A DNA stretch of 64,000 nucleotides from Hemerocallis citrina. Its lineage: Eukaryota; Streptophyta; Magnoliopsida; Asparagales; Asphodelaceae. Below are positions 11,239-21,403 of the stretch, one piece after another (position 1 is the stretch's first letter; every line of letters starts with the position of its first letter). The DNA lies in assembly GCA_017893485.1 (NCBI GenBank), contig CM030365.1, forward strand, positions 48,977,712 to 49,041,711, given 5' to 3'. Below the pieces are notes generated by a model. It had not been told where the DNA came from and did no database searches. It saw only the letters and a program-made list of their open reading frames with translations. Both the position numbers and the translations under genes were made by a program.

Positions 11239-13088
11239 GTGCATGGGATGGCACCACTGTATGAGGGTAATGTGTCTCGTGAGTACTCGAAGGTGGACGA
11301 CATATCCTTGATGCTTACTGAGGAGGACTTGGGCAGTATACGGGAGTGCATTATGATCCCGAGGGAGTTTGATCTTTTGTTGCTAGGCCCTAGTGTTAGA
11401 GCTTATTTGCCGACCTTCCTTGACACATGTTTCTTTTCGTTTGATACATTTCTTACGGGGTTCGTCTCCCTCTTCCCCGTTTGTGAGTGAAGTTATGAGG
11501 TAGTATTCTTTGAGTCATATTCAGTACATGCCGAACATGTGGAGACATGTGAACGGCTTCGTGTTGCACTGCCAGGCGGCGGGGATTGAGCGGCGATTGA
11601 GTGTTTTGAGGATGCTATACAAAATCCCCCAAAAGAACAAATCAGAGTTCAGGTACTATCTCACTCCTCATTGGGGGGTGAAGCTGATTGACAACTTAAA
11701 CTCGATCAAGTATAGGAGGGATAAGTATTTCCTTGTTTGTACTCGTAATCCGTAAGGGATCTCCACGAGGTGGAGGGAGGAAGTGCCAAAGAGAGCTAAG
11801 GCTGATCCAGTTTTGAATCCCAAAAGGACGAGATGGTTAGAGTTATTTTAGATTGGCCAGCTCTGAGCTGATGAGATGTGAAGGAGTTTCTTTTCCCGGG
11901 GGAGGGGGGGGGGGTTCTCAGTCCAGTCAACCCTAATACGCATATTCATTTCTCACTTTGATTTTGCTTTTTTAGTTACTTCATCTTTCCTTTTCTTTTC
12001 TATTCACTTAATGTTTTGTTTGGCAGGAGTAGCTGGCATGGATTTTGATGCGATCATTGCCAAACATGCGGGGTTGAGTGGCAAAGCCCCCGAAGATAAG
12101 AAAAGGAAGAGAGTGGCCACCATACCTACGGTGGCGAAGGTTGCAAGGGGAAAAACGGGGAGTGTTGCCCCATTGGTGAACTTGAAGTCTGCACCCACTT
12201 CTTCGGCTGCCCTAACCTAACTGACGGTGGATTTTCTTTAGCAGCGGCTCTCACGCTTAAGGCTCCCCCTTTACCACGGAGGCTGAGGCGATCCTTATGG
12301 AGGAGTACAAGAAGATCTTCGTACTAGATTGATGGGTTATGAAGCACGTTTAGTTCCTTGGGGATTCAACGAGCTGTATGCAAGCAGTTCACCACATCGT
12401 GATGGCTATGGGGTCAGTTGGTGACTCTGCCTTGGAGATAGCCAGGGTCAATATGGTGGTATGTTTTCATAATTTTCTTTATGCATTAAATTTTTATGAA
12501 GCTATAGCAGTTGTCTTCCTCTTCGTGACTTTGAATTGTTTTCTTCTTGCAGATCACTTGTCACTTCAGCCACTTGTTGAAACAAGTGGTGGATCAGAAG
12601 GAGCTAAAGGCAGTGAGTGATAGGGACAGAGCAGCGCGGGCGAGGACCGCTAAGGAGTTGGAGGAGCAAGGCATCTAGTGGAGACATAGACGACGCTGAT
12701 TGCATTGCTAGAGTTGGCTTTGGCGAAGAAGAAGGAGCAAGTGGTCCGAGAGAGGGAGCAAGCAGCCAGGGAGAGGGAGAGTGTCACAAAGGAGAGAGAA
12801 GCCGCAGTGAAGCAGGTGAGGGCTGAGGTGGAGGGGTTCCTAGCCTTGAAGATGGAGAAGACGAATGACAGGGCTCTTCGGCATGTTGGCGCGTGAGTCC
12901 CTGACTTCGATAGTTCGGAGTACTCCTTGTACGATGCGGATCCTGTTGCCGAGGAGGAAGAGGAGGAGGAGGAGGAAGATGTCATAGAGGATCCTTTGAC
13001 CGTGATTGTAGCGAGTTCGGGGGCGGTTGAGGGAACCGGTGGCGAGTCTTCTCTTCCTCCGGGGTCGTCGACTGAAGTGGACCCTTGA
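11239..13088 (+). pseudogene. Antisense ORF gene of the Tat composite ('putative gypsy type transposon' protein)
   Basis: Lies opposite to gag-pol, between the second integrase block and the 3' LTR. The N-terminal part (11239-11840) holds MIPREFDLLL, MPNMWRHVNGFVLHCQAAGI and RYYLTPHWGVKLI, like the plant Transposase_28 family. A frameshift near 11500 and a stop at about 11753 break it. A splice acceptor TTTGGCAG ends at 12026, and a 94-bp intron-like stretch GTATGT...TTGCAG lies at 12459-12552. The C-terminal part is a charged coiled coil (REREQAARERES region, about 12720-12890) ending in an acidic tail (Glu run near 12955-12980) and a stop at 13088. An AATAAA lies at about 13189. Biochemical role is unknown. 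This would be a host-like transcription unit inside a retroelement if the splice sites are real. Confidence 0.6.
12459..12552 (+). other. Probable intron in the antisense gene
   Basis: Begins GTATGTTTTC and ends TTCTTGCAG after a T-rich tract. It is AT-richer than both sides, and removing it joins two compatible coding stretches. The 94-bp length is typical of plant introns. Confidence 0.6.
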
Positions 13089-13188
13089 CCCCTCTCTTTA
13101 GTTTGTTGTTTTCACTTTGTTTTTTGTTCATATTTTTGTACGGATGCCTAATAGTGGACTAGCCACCACTTGTTGTATCTTTACATTG

Positions 13189-13194
13189 CAATAA
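13189..13194 (+). promoter_or_regulatory. PolyA signal AATAAA after the antisense ORF
   Basis: GCAATAAAATTTC about 100 bp after the stop at 13088, within a T-rich 3' flank. Confidence 0.45.
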
Positions 13195-13299
13195 AATTTC
13201 TTTTTGTCTTTCGCATCTTGTGTTGGATTTGAGCTCTTGAGTCTTTGTGTGTTCTGTGATCTTGGTGGCCTCCATTAGAGTGATCTATCGTTCTTTTCC

Positions 13300-14139
13300 A
13301 TCAGCAGGTTGTTGTGTATGATGCATGAGACTCTTGCGACCGCGAGATTTCCCTTCTCCGTTCCAAGATCCAGGTGACAGAGCTGGGGCTCGCTTGTTCA
13401 CGGGAGAGACTTTTTAAGGCAGAGACAAAGCTTGGCCACTTGAGGAGAGTTTTGACCCGAAGGGATACCGAAGCGAGGCATAACAAAGAGATCCTTCGAG
13501 AGGTATCTCCGGTTGGTGTGGAGGATCATTCTTCAGTAGAAGCGTCCGCTAGAAATTCTTCGAAGCTTAAAGTTCTTCATCGCTCTTTACTTGCAACTAC
13601 TACTGAAAGAGACGAATTGAAGAACGTGGTACTTGAGAGAAGCTTAGATTAAGCACATTAGAGAAGAACTATTCTTGAGTTTTCAGAGGGGACTCGACCG
13701 AGTGGTTCGGCGTATGCTAGTGTGCCTAATTTTAAATTTAAGCCGAAGGATGAATCTCTCAAAGAGAGGCTTGTTGAACAAGAGGTAGGGATTTATTGGT
13801 TGAAGTGACTTCTCGAGGGGGAATGTTAAGAGCACTTCTTGCTCTCGTGAAGAGTGCGCTCAGGAGAGAGCATTTCTTGAACTGGCTTTACGCTTGCCTG
13901 GGGTCCCACGGAATTCGGGAGAGGCCTAAAGCTGGGTGGCCGGTTCGTCTAATAGAGCTTTGGTTGGAGAGGCGACACGGGTAGTAGGCCCTGAGGGTAT
14001 GACTCGATCCGCTGGTTTGGACAACCCTTCAGAGGAACGTCCTGTTGGAAACCGTACTCCATGTGTGTCCCTTAAGAGGAACGTCCCTTTGCCACAAAGG
14101 AGTAAAGATGGTGCCGAGGGAGACTTTGTAATCTTGTAG
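13300..14139 (+). pseudogene. Second coiled-coil segment of the antisense gene
   Basis: Begins after an acceptor-like CATCAGCAG near 13306. It has a coiled-coil-like frame (13374-13652) rich in Glu, Lys, Arg and Leu heptads, and a final short frame ending at 14139 (GDFVIL then stop). AATAAA motifs follow at about 14180-14195. It may be a downstream exon of the same antisense gene or a separate decayed copy of its C-terminal half. Frames are broken by stops (for example 13650). No enzymatic motif is visible. Confidence 0.4.
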
Positions 14140-14244
14140 AGATTGCTATTGATAAAACTTGTAATCAGATTCTTTTTGTGAAATAAAATGAAATAAAATT
14201 TTTCTAAGTGTTTGAGCACTGTCTCTTTAAATTTACGGTTGTTT

Positions 14245-14875
14245 CAAGATCACTCGAATGGCGAGCCAAGCTCCACATACATGCTTGGGGACAAGTGGCT
14301 GTAGCAATTCTATGAACCATAATTGGACTCTGAACAAAGTGACGACGAATTTTGGGAGTACTCGAATGGCGAGTCAATCCTCGCACACTTTCTCCGGTGC
14401 ATGTGGCTAGAGCGGATCTGTGAACCATGAATGGATTATGCACCTGTCTGGAGTTGTTTCAGGAGCACCCGAACAGCAAGCCGAACTCCGCATACTTGCT
14501 CGGAAGCAAGTGGCTGAAATGTCCCTATGAACCTTGAGTGTACTCCGAACAAGGTGACAACGAGTTTTGGGAGCACTCGGATGGCAGGCCAAACCTCGCA
14601 TACTTGCTCGAGAGCATGTGGCTAGAGCGGCTCTATGAACCATGAATGGACTCCACACATGTCTTGGGTTGTTTCAGGAGCACTCGAACGGCGAGCCGAA
14701 CTCCGCATACTTGTTCAGAAGCAAGTGGCTAAAGCGGCCCTATGAACTGTGAGTGGACTCCGAACAAGGTGACAACGAGTTTTGAGAGCACTCGAATGGC
14801 GAGACAAACCCCGCACACTTGCTCAGGTGCAAGTGGCCAAAGCGGCTCTATGAACCATGAATGGACTCCACATAG
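14245..14875. repeat. 107/108-bp tandem repeat, array 1
   Basis: Six units anchored on CTCG (or a variant) at 14253, 14361, 14468, 14576, 14683 and 14791. Neighbouring units differ in a regular way (one form ends AACAAGGTGACRACGAGTTTT, the other with a GTTGTTTCAGGAG stretch), so the real period is a dimer of about 215 bp. It lies between integrase and the antisense gene on the element map. Confidence 0.85.
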
Positions 14876-15659
14876 GTTGAATTGTTTAAGGAATGTGTTG
14901 AATTGTACAAAGAATTTTGGCAACTTAAAAGACTAATTTTATTGAAAAAATCAGATTACGCCGCTGCTTGAATGCAAGCCTTTATTACATGCTGTGAGCG
15001 TTATAATCATCGGCCTTTATTACATGTTTTATGATAACTATTAGGCGAGGGCGTTAAGCACTCTCTTTGTATTTAATTGGGTGCTCAATGTTCCAAGTCC
15101 TGGATATCTTCTTCCCCCCAAGTCTTCAAGTTGGTAGGCTCCTGGGTGGACTACTTGTGAGACTCTGTATGGTCCTTCTCAATTAGGGGCGAGCTTTCCC
15201 TTCTTTTGGGGGATCGATATATCGAGCTGTCGGAGGACAAGTTCTCCTTCCTGAATATTGGCCAGGTGAATTCTCTGGTTGTAGAATCTCTCTACCCTCT
15301 ACAGCTAGGTATTTCTGTGGAGGATGGACTTCTCTCAGCTTCTTCAAGAAGGTCTAGATTGACTCTGATATCATTCGAGTTTTGCTCGTTGTTGAATGAA
15401 AGGAGGCGAGGAGAAGGTATTTCCACTTCTAAAGGGATGAGAGCTTCTCTGTCGAAAGTTAGGTTGAACGGGGATTCTCCTGTGGGGATTCTTTTTGTGA
15501 TTCTATAAGATCAGAGCACACTTGAGAGTTCTTCGACTCATTGTCCCCTCGAGGCTTCACTAAGCCTTTTCTTGGTCATCCAAGATTTGTTTATTAGCGT
15601 TCTCGGCTTAAACATTAGTCTGGGGATGTGACTAAAAAGAAATGCTGCTCAATACTCAA
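14876..15659 (-). pseudogene. Integrase C-terminal region, copy B (decayed)
   Basis: Aligns with 17500-18240 of copy A: both contain AAGTCCTGGATATCTTCTTC, the aligned GGACTTCTCTC stretch and the GAACGG(A/G)GATTCTCC stretch. This is the C-terminal extension and 3' end of the Tat integrase on the minus strand, with several stops. No single long frame remains. Confidence 0.5.
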
Positions 15660-16165
15660 GTAGGTTCAAAATTTATGGAAACCCTTGCCAGCAAATTGGG
15701 TTCCATTATCAGTGACTAGTGTGCGGGGGATCCCGAATCGGCATACCATGTTCTTCCAAAAGAACTGTTGGACTTTGTGCTCGGTGATTGATGCAAGTGG
15801 TTCTGCCTCTATCCACTTCGTAAAGTAATCGATAGTGACAACTATGAAAGACCGTTGTCTAGTAGCAGGAAGGAAGGGCCTGAGAAAATCCATTCCCCAC
15901 ATTGCGAAGGGGATGAGGCTTGACATGGAGCTGAGGTTGGCTTGGGGGTCCGCTTGATGGAGGAGTGTTTAAGATAGGGGATGCATTGGCGAATATAAGC
16001 TTGAGCATCGCTGAGAATAGTGGGCCAATAGTAACCATGATTAAGGACTTTTCATGCAAGGGGCCTCATGCCGAGATGGCAACTGCCTATTCCTTCATGT
16101 ACTTATTTCAGGGCAGAGTCAGCCTCTTCGGGAGAGAGGCACCGCAGGTAAGGTCAAGCATCAAG
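15660..16165 (-). pseudogene. Integrase catalytic core, copy B
   Basis: A minus-strand frame with VVTIDYFTKWIEAEPLASIT, then FGIPRTLVTDNGTQFAGKGF, ending in a stop. The first two catalytic aspartates (DYF and TDN) are present, while the rest of the core is out of frame or stopped. The HHCC zinc region lies upstream in other frames (about 15900-16160). Homologous to copy A at 18106-18714, where the first aspartate is replaced. Confidence 0.8.
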
Positions 16166-16566
16166 TTAAGTGTAGGAGCACTTGTAAAGGATCTCTTCTA
16201 CGAGCACGTACCTTTTAGCCCTTATTCGGATCTTTCTCGATTCTTTGATGTCCACAGGGAGGATCCCTTTGTCGAGAAAGTCGACTAGAGGTTTCATCCA
16301 ACAATCTTCGGGTGCTTGAGGGGTTATAGGCATGAGTTCGAGTGTCTCTTCTTCAATGCTTGGTTTGAGTAGGACTTCAATCAGCACAGTGTGGTCGAGT
16401 TCGTCAAATGATGAGGAGGCAAGCATGGAGAGGGTATCTACTATCCTGTTTTTTTCTCGCAGAATGCGAGTGACTTCGGCTTCTTTGAAGGTGGACATAA
16501 TCTTCCTTACATACGCCAAGTACTTGACCATATGATCATCCCTAGCCTCGTATTCTCCTTGGATGG
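16166..16566 (-). pseudogene. Archaeal-like RNase H tail and linker, copy B
   Basis: A minus-strand frame with GEYEARDDHMVKYL, EAEVTRILREKNRIVDTLS and a linker to the integrase zinc region. This is the C-terminal part of the second RNase H of Tat elements. The frame begins abruptly: upstream of GEYEAR it joins sequence matching the 3' untranslated repeat flank of copy A. The join near 16555-16569 is therefore a recombination breakpoint rather than a gene start. Confidence 0.75.
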
Positions 16567-16569
16567 TGC

Positions 16570-16704
16570 TGTGTGAAACTTTGTAATCTTGTGGAGACTT
16601 GTTCTCCAATAAAACTTGTAATTGAATTCATTTTGTGAAATAAAATAAATTTTTTCTAAGTATTTGAGCAATGTCACTTTTGAATTATGTCTCTTTAGAC
16701 TTAC
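16570..16704. other. 3' flank of the 107-bp array, copy A
   Basis: Matches 14125-14240 (ACTTTGTAATCTTGT, AATAAAACTTGTAAT, TGTGAAATAAAAT). It is the segment that borders the antisense gene in copy B but here ends at the 16.56-kb breakpoint. Confidence 0.7.
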
Positions 16705-17485
16705 GACTGTTTCAGGAGCACTTGAATGGCGAGCTGAACTCCGCATACTTGTTGGGAGCAAGTGGCTAAAGTGGCCCAATGAACCATGAGTGGACTCCGA
16801 ATAAGGTCACGACGAGTTTTAGGAGCACTTAAATGGCGAGTCGAACTCCACAAATTTTCTCGGGAGTATGGAGCTAGAGCGGTTCTATGAACCATAAATG
16901 GACTCTGCATTTGTTAGGGGTTGTTTGAGTAGCACTCATACGGCGATCCGAACTCTGCGTACTTGCTCGGGAGCAAGTAGCTTAATTGGCCCTGTGATTC
17001 GTGAATAGACTCCGAACAGGGTGACGTAAAGTTTTGGGAGCACTCAAATGGTAAGTCGAACCTCACGCACTTGCTAGGAAGCATATGGCTAGAGCGGCTC
17101 TATGAACCATGAATGGATTCCGTACTTGTTCGGGGTTGTTTCGGGAGTACCCAAACAGCGAGCCGAACTCTGCATTCTTGCTTGGGAGAAAACAGTTAAA
17201 GTGGCTCTATGAACCGTAAATAGACTCCAAACAGGGTGACGACGAGTTTTGGGAGTACTCAAATGACGAGTCGAACCCTGCGCTCTTGCTCATGAGCGTG
17301 TGGCTAGAGCGGCTCTATAAACCATGTGTGAACTCCACACTTGTCCAATGTTAGGCACTCGTACAACGAGTTATACCTCACACACTTGCTCGGGGGCAAG
17401 TGTGCCTGTGTGACTTTATGGATTATGAATTGATCCCACACTTGTCCGTTGGAGTGCTTAGTGAAGGGATGGTGTTGCTCGGGGG
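16705..17485. repeat. 107/108-bp tandem repeat, array 2
   Basis: About seven units homologous to array 1 (words TGGCGAGCCGAACTCC, CTTGCTCGGGAGCAAGTGGC, CTCTATGAACCATGAATGG). More degenerate at the right end, where a short unit with TGTGTGACTTTATGG appears. Same position relative to integrase A as array 1 has to integrase B. Confidence 0.8.
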
Positions 17486-18105
17486 CATACTATGTGTTGA
17501 ATTGTACAATGAATTTTGCAACAGAAAAGACTAATTTTATTGTAAAATTCAAACTACGCACTGTTTGAATGCAAGCATTTATTACATGTTGTGACCATTA
17601 TAATCATCGGTCTTTATTACATGTTTGATGCTAACTACTAGGCGAGGGCGTTAAACACTATCTTTATATTTTATGAGGTGTTCGGCGTTCCAAGTCCTGG
17701 ATATCTTCTTCTCCCCAAGTCTTCAAGTCGGTAGGCTCCTAGGCGGACCATTTGTGAGACTCTGTATGGTCCTTCTCAGTTAAGGGTGAGCTTTCCCTTC
17801 ATTCGGGGGTTCGATATCTCGAGCTGTCGGAGGACGCGGTCTCCTTCCTGAATGTTGGCTAGGTGAACTCTCTTTAGTAGAATCTCTACCATCTGCAGCT
17901 AGGTGTTTCTTCGGAGGATGGACTTCTCTCGGACTTCTTCAAGCAAGTCTAGATTGGCTCTGATATCATTCGAGTTTTGCTCTTCGTTGAATGAAAGGAG
18001 GCAAGAAGAAGGTATTCCCAATTCTAGAGTGATGAGAGCTTCTGTGCCGAAAGTTAGATTGAACGGAGATTCTCCCATGGGGATTCTTTTTGTGGTTCTA
18101 TAAGA
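17486..18105 (-). pseudogene. Integrase C-terminal region, copy A (decayed)
   Basis: Follows the core at 18106 on the minus strand. Short frames only; homologous to 14876-15659. Assigned by position and by alignment between the two copies. Confidence 0.5.
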
Positions 18106-18714
18106 TCAGAGCACACTCGAGAGTTCTTCGACCCATTGTCCCATCGGGGTTCCACCAAGCCTCCCCTTGAGGCCATCCAAGATTTTTTGATTAGTGTTCT
18201 CGACTTGATCATTAGTCTGGGGGTGCGACATTGAAGAGAACAGCTGCTCAATACTCAGATCAGTGCAAAACTTGCGGAACCCCTTGCCAGCGAATTGAGT
18301 TCCATTATCAGTAACTAGTGTGCGGGGGATCTCGAACCAGGAAACCATGTTTCTCCAGAAGAACTTTTGGATATTGTGCTTGGTGATTGTTGCAAGTGGT
18401 TTTGCCTCTATCCATTTTGTAAAGTAATTGATAGCGACCACTTGGAAAGATCGTTGTCCACTAGCAGGGGGGAAGCGCCCGAGCAAATCAAATCTATTCC
18501 CCACATTGCAAGGGGATGGGGCTTGGCATGGAGCTGTGGTTGGCTTGGGGGTCCGTTTGATGGAGGAGTGTTTCTGACAGGGGGTGCATTGATGGACATA
18601 AGTTTGAGCATCACTAAGGAGAGTGGGCCAGTAGTAACCATGATTAAGGACTTTTCGTGCAAGGGACCTCACACCAAGATGACTGCTGCCTATTCCTTCG
18701 TGAACTTCTTTCAA
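18106..18714 (-). pseudogene. Tat integrase, copy A
   Basis: A 202-codon minus-strand frame. The zinc region is visible near residues 1-50 (VHEGIGSSHLG, then CTPCQKH). In the catalytic core the first aspartate is replaced: VVAINYFTKW where copy B has IDYFTKW. The second (LVTDNGTQF) and a glutamate (QVENTNQKIL) are present. The C-terminal extension is out of frame. Integrase would insert element cDNA into the genome. The D-to-N change and broken ends make this copy inactive. Confidence 0.85.
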
Positions 18715-18929
18715 GACATAGTCGGCCTCTTCGGGAGAGAGGAACCGAAGGTAAGGTCAACCATCAACTTAAGTGTTGACCCTTTCTATGAGCACGTACC
18801 TTTCATCCCTTACTTGAATCTTTCTCGATTCTTTGGTGTTCTCTTTCTCGATTCTTTGGTGTTCGCAGGGAGGGTCTCTTTGTCAAGGAAATCGAATAAA
18901 GATTTCATCCAACAATCTTCGTGTGCTTG

Positions 18930-19964
18930 AGGGGTTATAGGCATGAGTTCGAGTGTCTCTTATTCAATGCTTGGTTTGAGTAGGACTTCAATCAGTACAG
19001 TGTGGTCGAGTCTGTCAAATGATGAGCAGGCGAGCTTGGAGAGGGCATCTACTTGCCCATTTTCTTCTCGCAAAATGCGAGTGACTTCGCCTTATTTGAA
19101 GGTGGACATAATCTTCTTCACATACACCAAGTACTTGACCATACGATCATCCCTAGCCACATATTCTCCTCTGATCTGGTTCACCACCAATTAGGAGTCA
19201 CTGAAAACCCTGACTCTTTATGCTCCTTCCTTCTCTTCTAGAAGGAGGCCGACAATCAGGGCTTCATACTCGGCCTCTTTGTTAGAAGCTGGGAAACTGA
19301 GGCGCAACGAATATTGGAGAATAAACTCATCGGGACCGATCAAAATAACCCCGGCCCCGCTCTCTTCGAGGCAAGATGACCCATCCACATAGACGCTCCA
19401 AAGTAGGGGGTTGTCTCCTTCTTTGGGAGGACCAGGAATTGTGCTCTCGATGATGAATTCGGCTAAGGCTTGGGCCTTAATTCTGATTCTGGGGCGATAG
19501 GTGATATCATGTTGGCTTAACTCTGTGGACCACTTCATGAGTCTTTCGGAGCTTTCGGGCTTGTAGAGGACTTGCTTGAGTGGTTGATCGGTGAGGACCC
19601 ATGTGGAGTGTGCTTTAAAGTAGGGTCTGAGCTTCTGGACGGCTATTACTAGGGCATAGGCCAGCTTCTCCATCTTTGAATATCGAAGCTCGGCATCATG
19701 GAGCACCTTGCTCACATAGTAAATTGGCCTCTGCGCCCGATCTTCTTCTCTTACCAACACCGCGATCAGGGTTTGATCCGAAGTAGCTAAATAGAGGTAG
19801 AGGATTTCTCCTAGTGTAGGCTTGCATAGGAGTGGAGGATTGGTGATGTGCTCTTTAAGACTTTCAAAGGCTACTTGCTGTGCTTCCCCCACTTGAAATT
19901 CTTTCCTCCCCAAAGAGCTTTGAAGAAAGAGAGGCATTTTGCTCCTGACTTGGAGAGGAAACAC
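18930..19964 (-). pseudogene. Tat RNase H and archaeal-like RNase H, copy A
   Basis: A 248-codon frame from 19964 to 19218 holds the RT connection and RNase H (LYLATSDQTLIAVLVREE, YSKMEKLAYALV, VLTDQPLKQVL), then a second RNase H start (WSVYVDGSSCLEESGAGVIL, NKEAEYEALIVGL). The second RNase H is a hallmark of the Tat group. The rest of this domain continues in broken frames to about 18930. In the first RNase H the usual first aspartate is present (ATSDQT). The frame stops at 19218. Confidence 0.85.
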
Positions 19965-20880
19965 CCGATGGCGACAAGACGACCTGTAAGATTAGGAACT
20001 TCTTTGATTGTGGTTGGAGGAGACATGTCAAGTATGGCTTTGATCTTCTCAGGGTTGTCTTATATTCTCCTCTGACTCACCATAAACCCCAAGAACTTCT
20101 CCGAGGAGACCACGATAGCACACTTTGAAGGGTTAAACCTCATGTTGTTGATCCAAAGTACATTGAACTCTTCTTGGAGGTCGGCCACGTGGTCTTCTTT
20201 TTCGAGGCACTTTGCAAGCATACCATCCACAAACACTTCCATGTTTCGTCCGATCTGTTCTTTAAAGACTTTGTTTACCAAGCGTTGATATGTAGCTCCG
20301 GCATTCTTCAGCCCGAATGGTATAACTTGGTCGCAACAGAGCCCTTGATTGGTGATGAAGGACGTCTTCGAGATGTCTGGCGGAAATATTCATATATGAT
20401 TGTATCCCGAAAAAGCGTCCATGAAGCTCCTCATATCCAGAGGTGGCATCTATCAAGGCGTCTATGCTCGGCAAGGGAAAAGGGTCCTTCAGACATGCTT
20501 TATTGAGGTCGGTAAAATTTATGCAGATTCTCCACTTGCCATTGGATTTCTTGACCATTACCACGTTTGCTAGCCACTCGGGGTAGCTAACTTCCTAGAT
20601 GAATCAGGCGGCCAAGAGCTTCTCAACCTTTTCCTTTAAGGCTTGTTGCCTCTCAGGTACAAATTTTTGGTGCTTCTGCTTAACAGGCTTGGCTTCCAGA
20701 TTTACACTTAAGCAGTGCATAATTAAATCTTCAGAAATGCCTGACATGTCTTTGGTTGTCCAAGTGAAAATGTCCCGGTTCTCCCTAATGCAGGCGATGA
20801 GTTTCTCCTTGACTTGGCGGGGAGTGCCTTACTCACCTGAAAATACTTAGCTTGATCCTTTTCTAAGAAAGGAATTTCTT
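19965..20880 (-). pseudogene. Tat reverse transcriptase, copy A
   Basis: Minus-strand frames with MVKKSNGKWRICINFTDLNK, KDPFPLPSIDALIDATSGYE (20564-20262) and GRNMEVFVDGMLAKCLEKED, MRFNPSKCAIVVSSEKFLGF (20281-20060). The catalytic box reads FVDG where active enzymes have Y/FVDD, so the second catalytic aspartate is lost. A frameshift separates the two frames. Upstream, 20580-20880, is the PR-RT linker in broken frames. Confidence 0.85.
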
Positions 20881-21403
20881 CTTGTTCATCCACGGGTTCA
20901 GACCTGGCATGTCCCATATCAAGGGGGAGTTCTAAGGCGTCGAGGGGGAAGATCGAGCCCCCATTCGGTGGTGTAGCATGCCCAAGCAGCTTCTTGGCTT
21001 CCCCTACTCATGCAGCCGTGGTGAACTTCATCTTCATGTGGTATGCTGAGGTGACCGCTTGGAAGGTAGCTAGCCCCGGCTGACCGAATATGGCATTGTA
21101 GGCGGACTTCATGTCAACCACCTTGAAGTATAATGCTTCTGTGCGAGTAGCTGGAGCCTTTCCAAAGGTTACATCAAGGTTAACGATTCCTTCGATCATT
21201 AAAGGTGCTCATGAAAATCCATGGAGGGTGTATCTGACAGGCTTGAGGCATTCTTGCTTGAGCTTGAGACCTTTGAACGCATCCAAGAAGTTGATGTTAA
21301 CTGAGATACCATTATCAATTAGGACTCGGCGCACTTAATGGTTTTCCATACACATGCTGATTACGAATGCATCGCAGTGAGGTGTTCAAACACCTTCTAA
21401 GTC
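20881..21403 (-). pseudogene. Tat aspartic protease region, copy A
   Basis: A frame at 21199-21008 has IEGIVNLDVTFGKAPATRTE and AYNAIFGQPGLATFQAVTSA, the C-terminal half of the Tat protease. The active-site part is in broken frames at 21300-21400. It aligns with copy B at 24680-25261. Confidence 0.7.
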
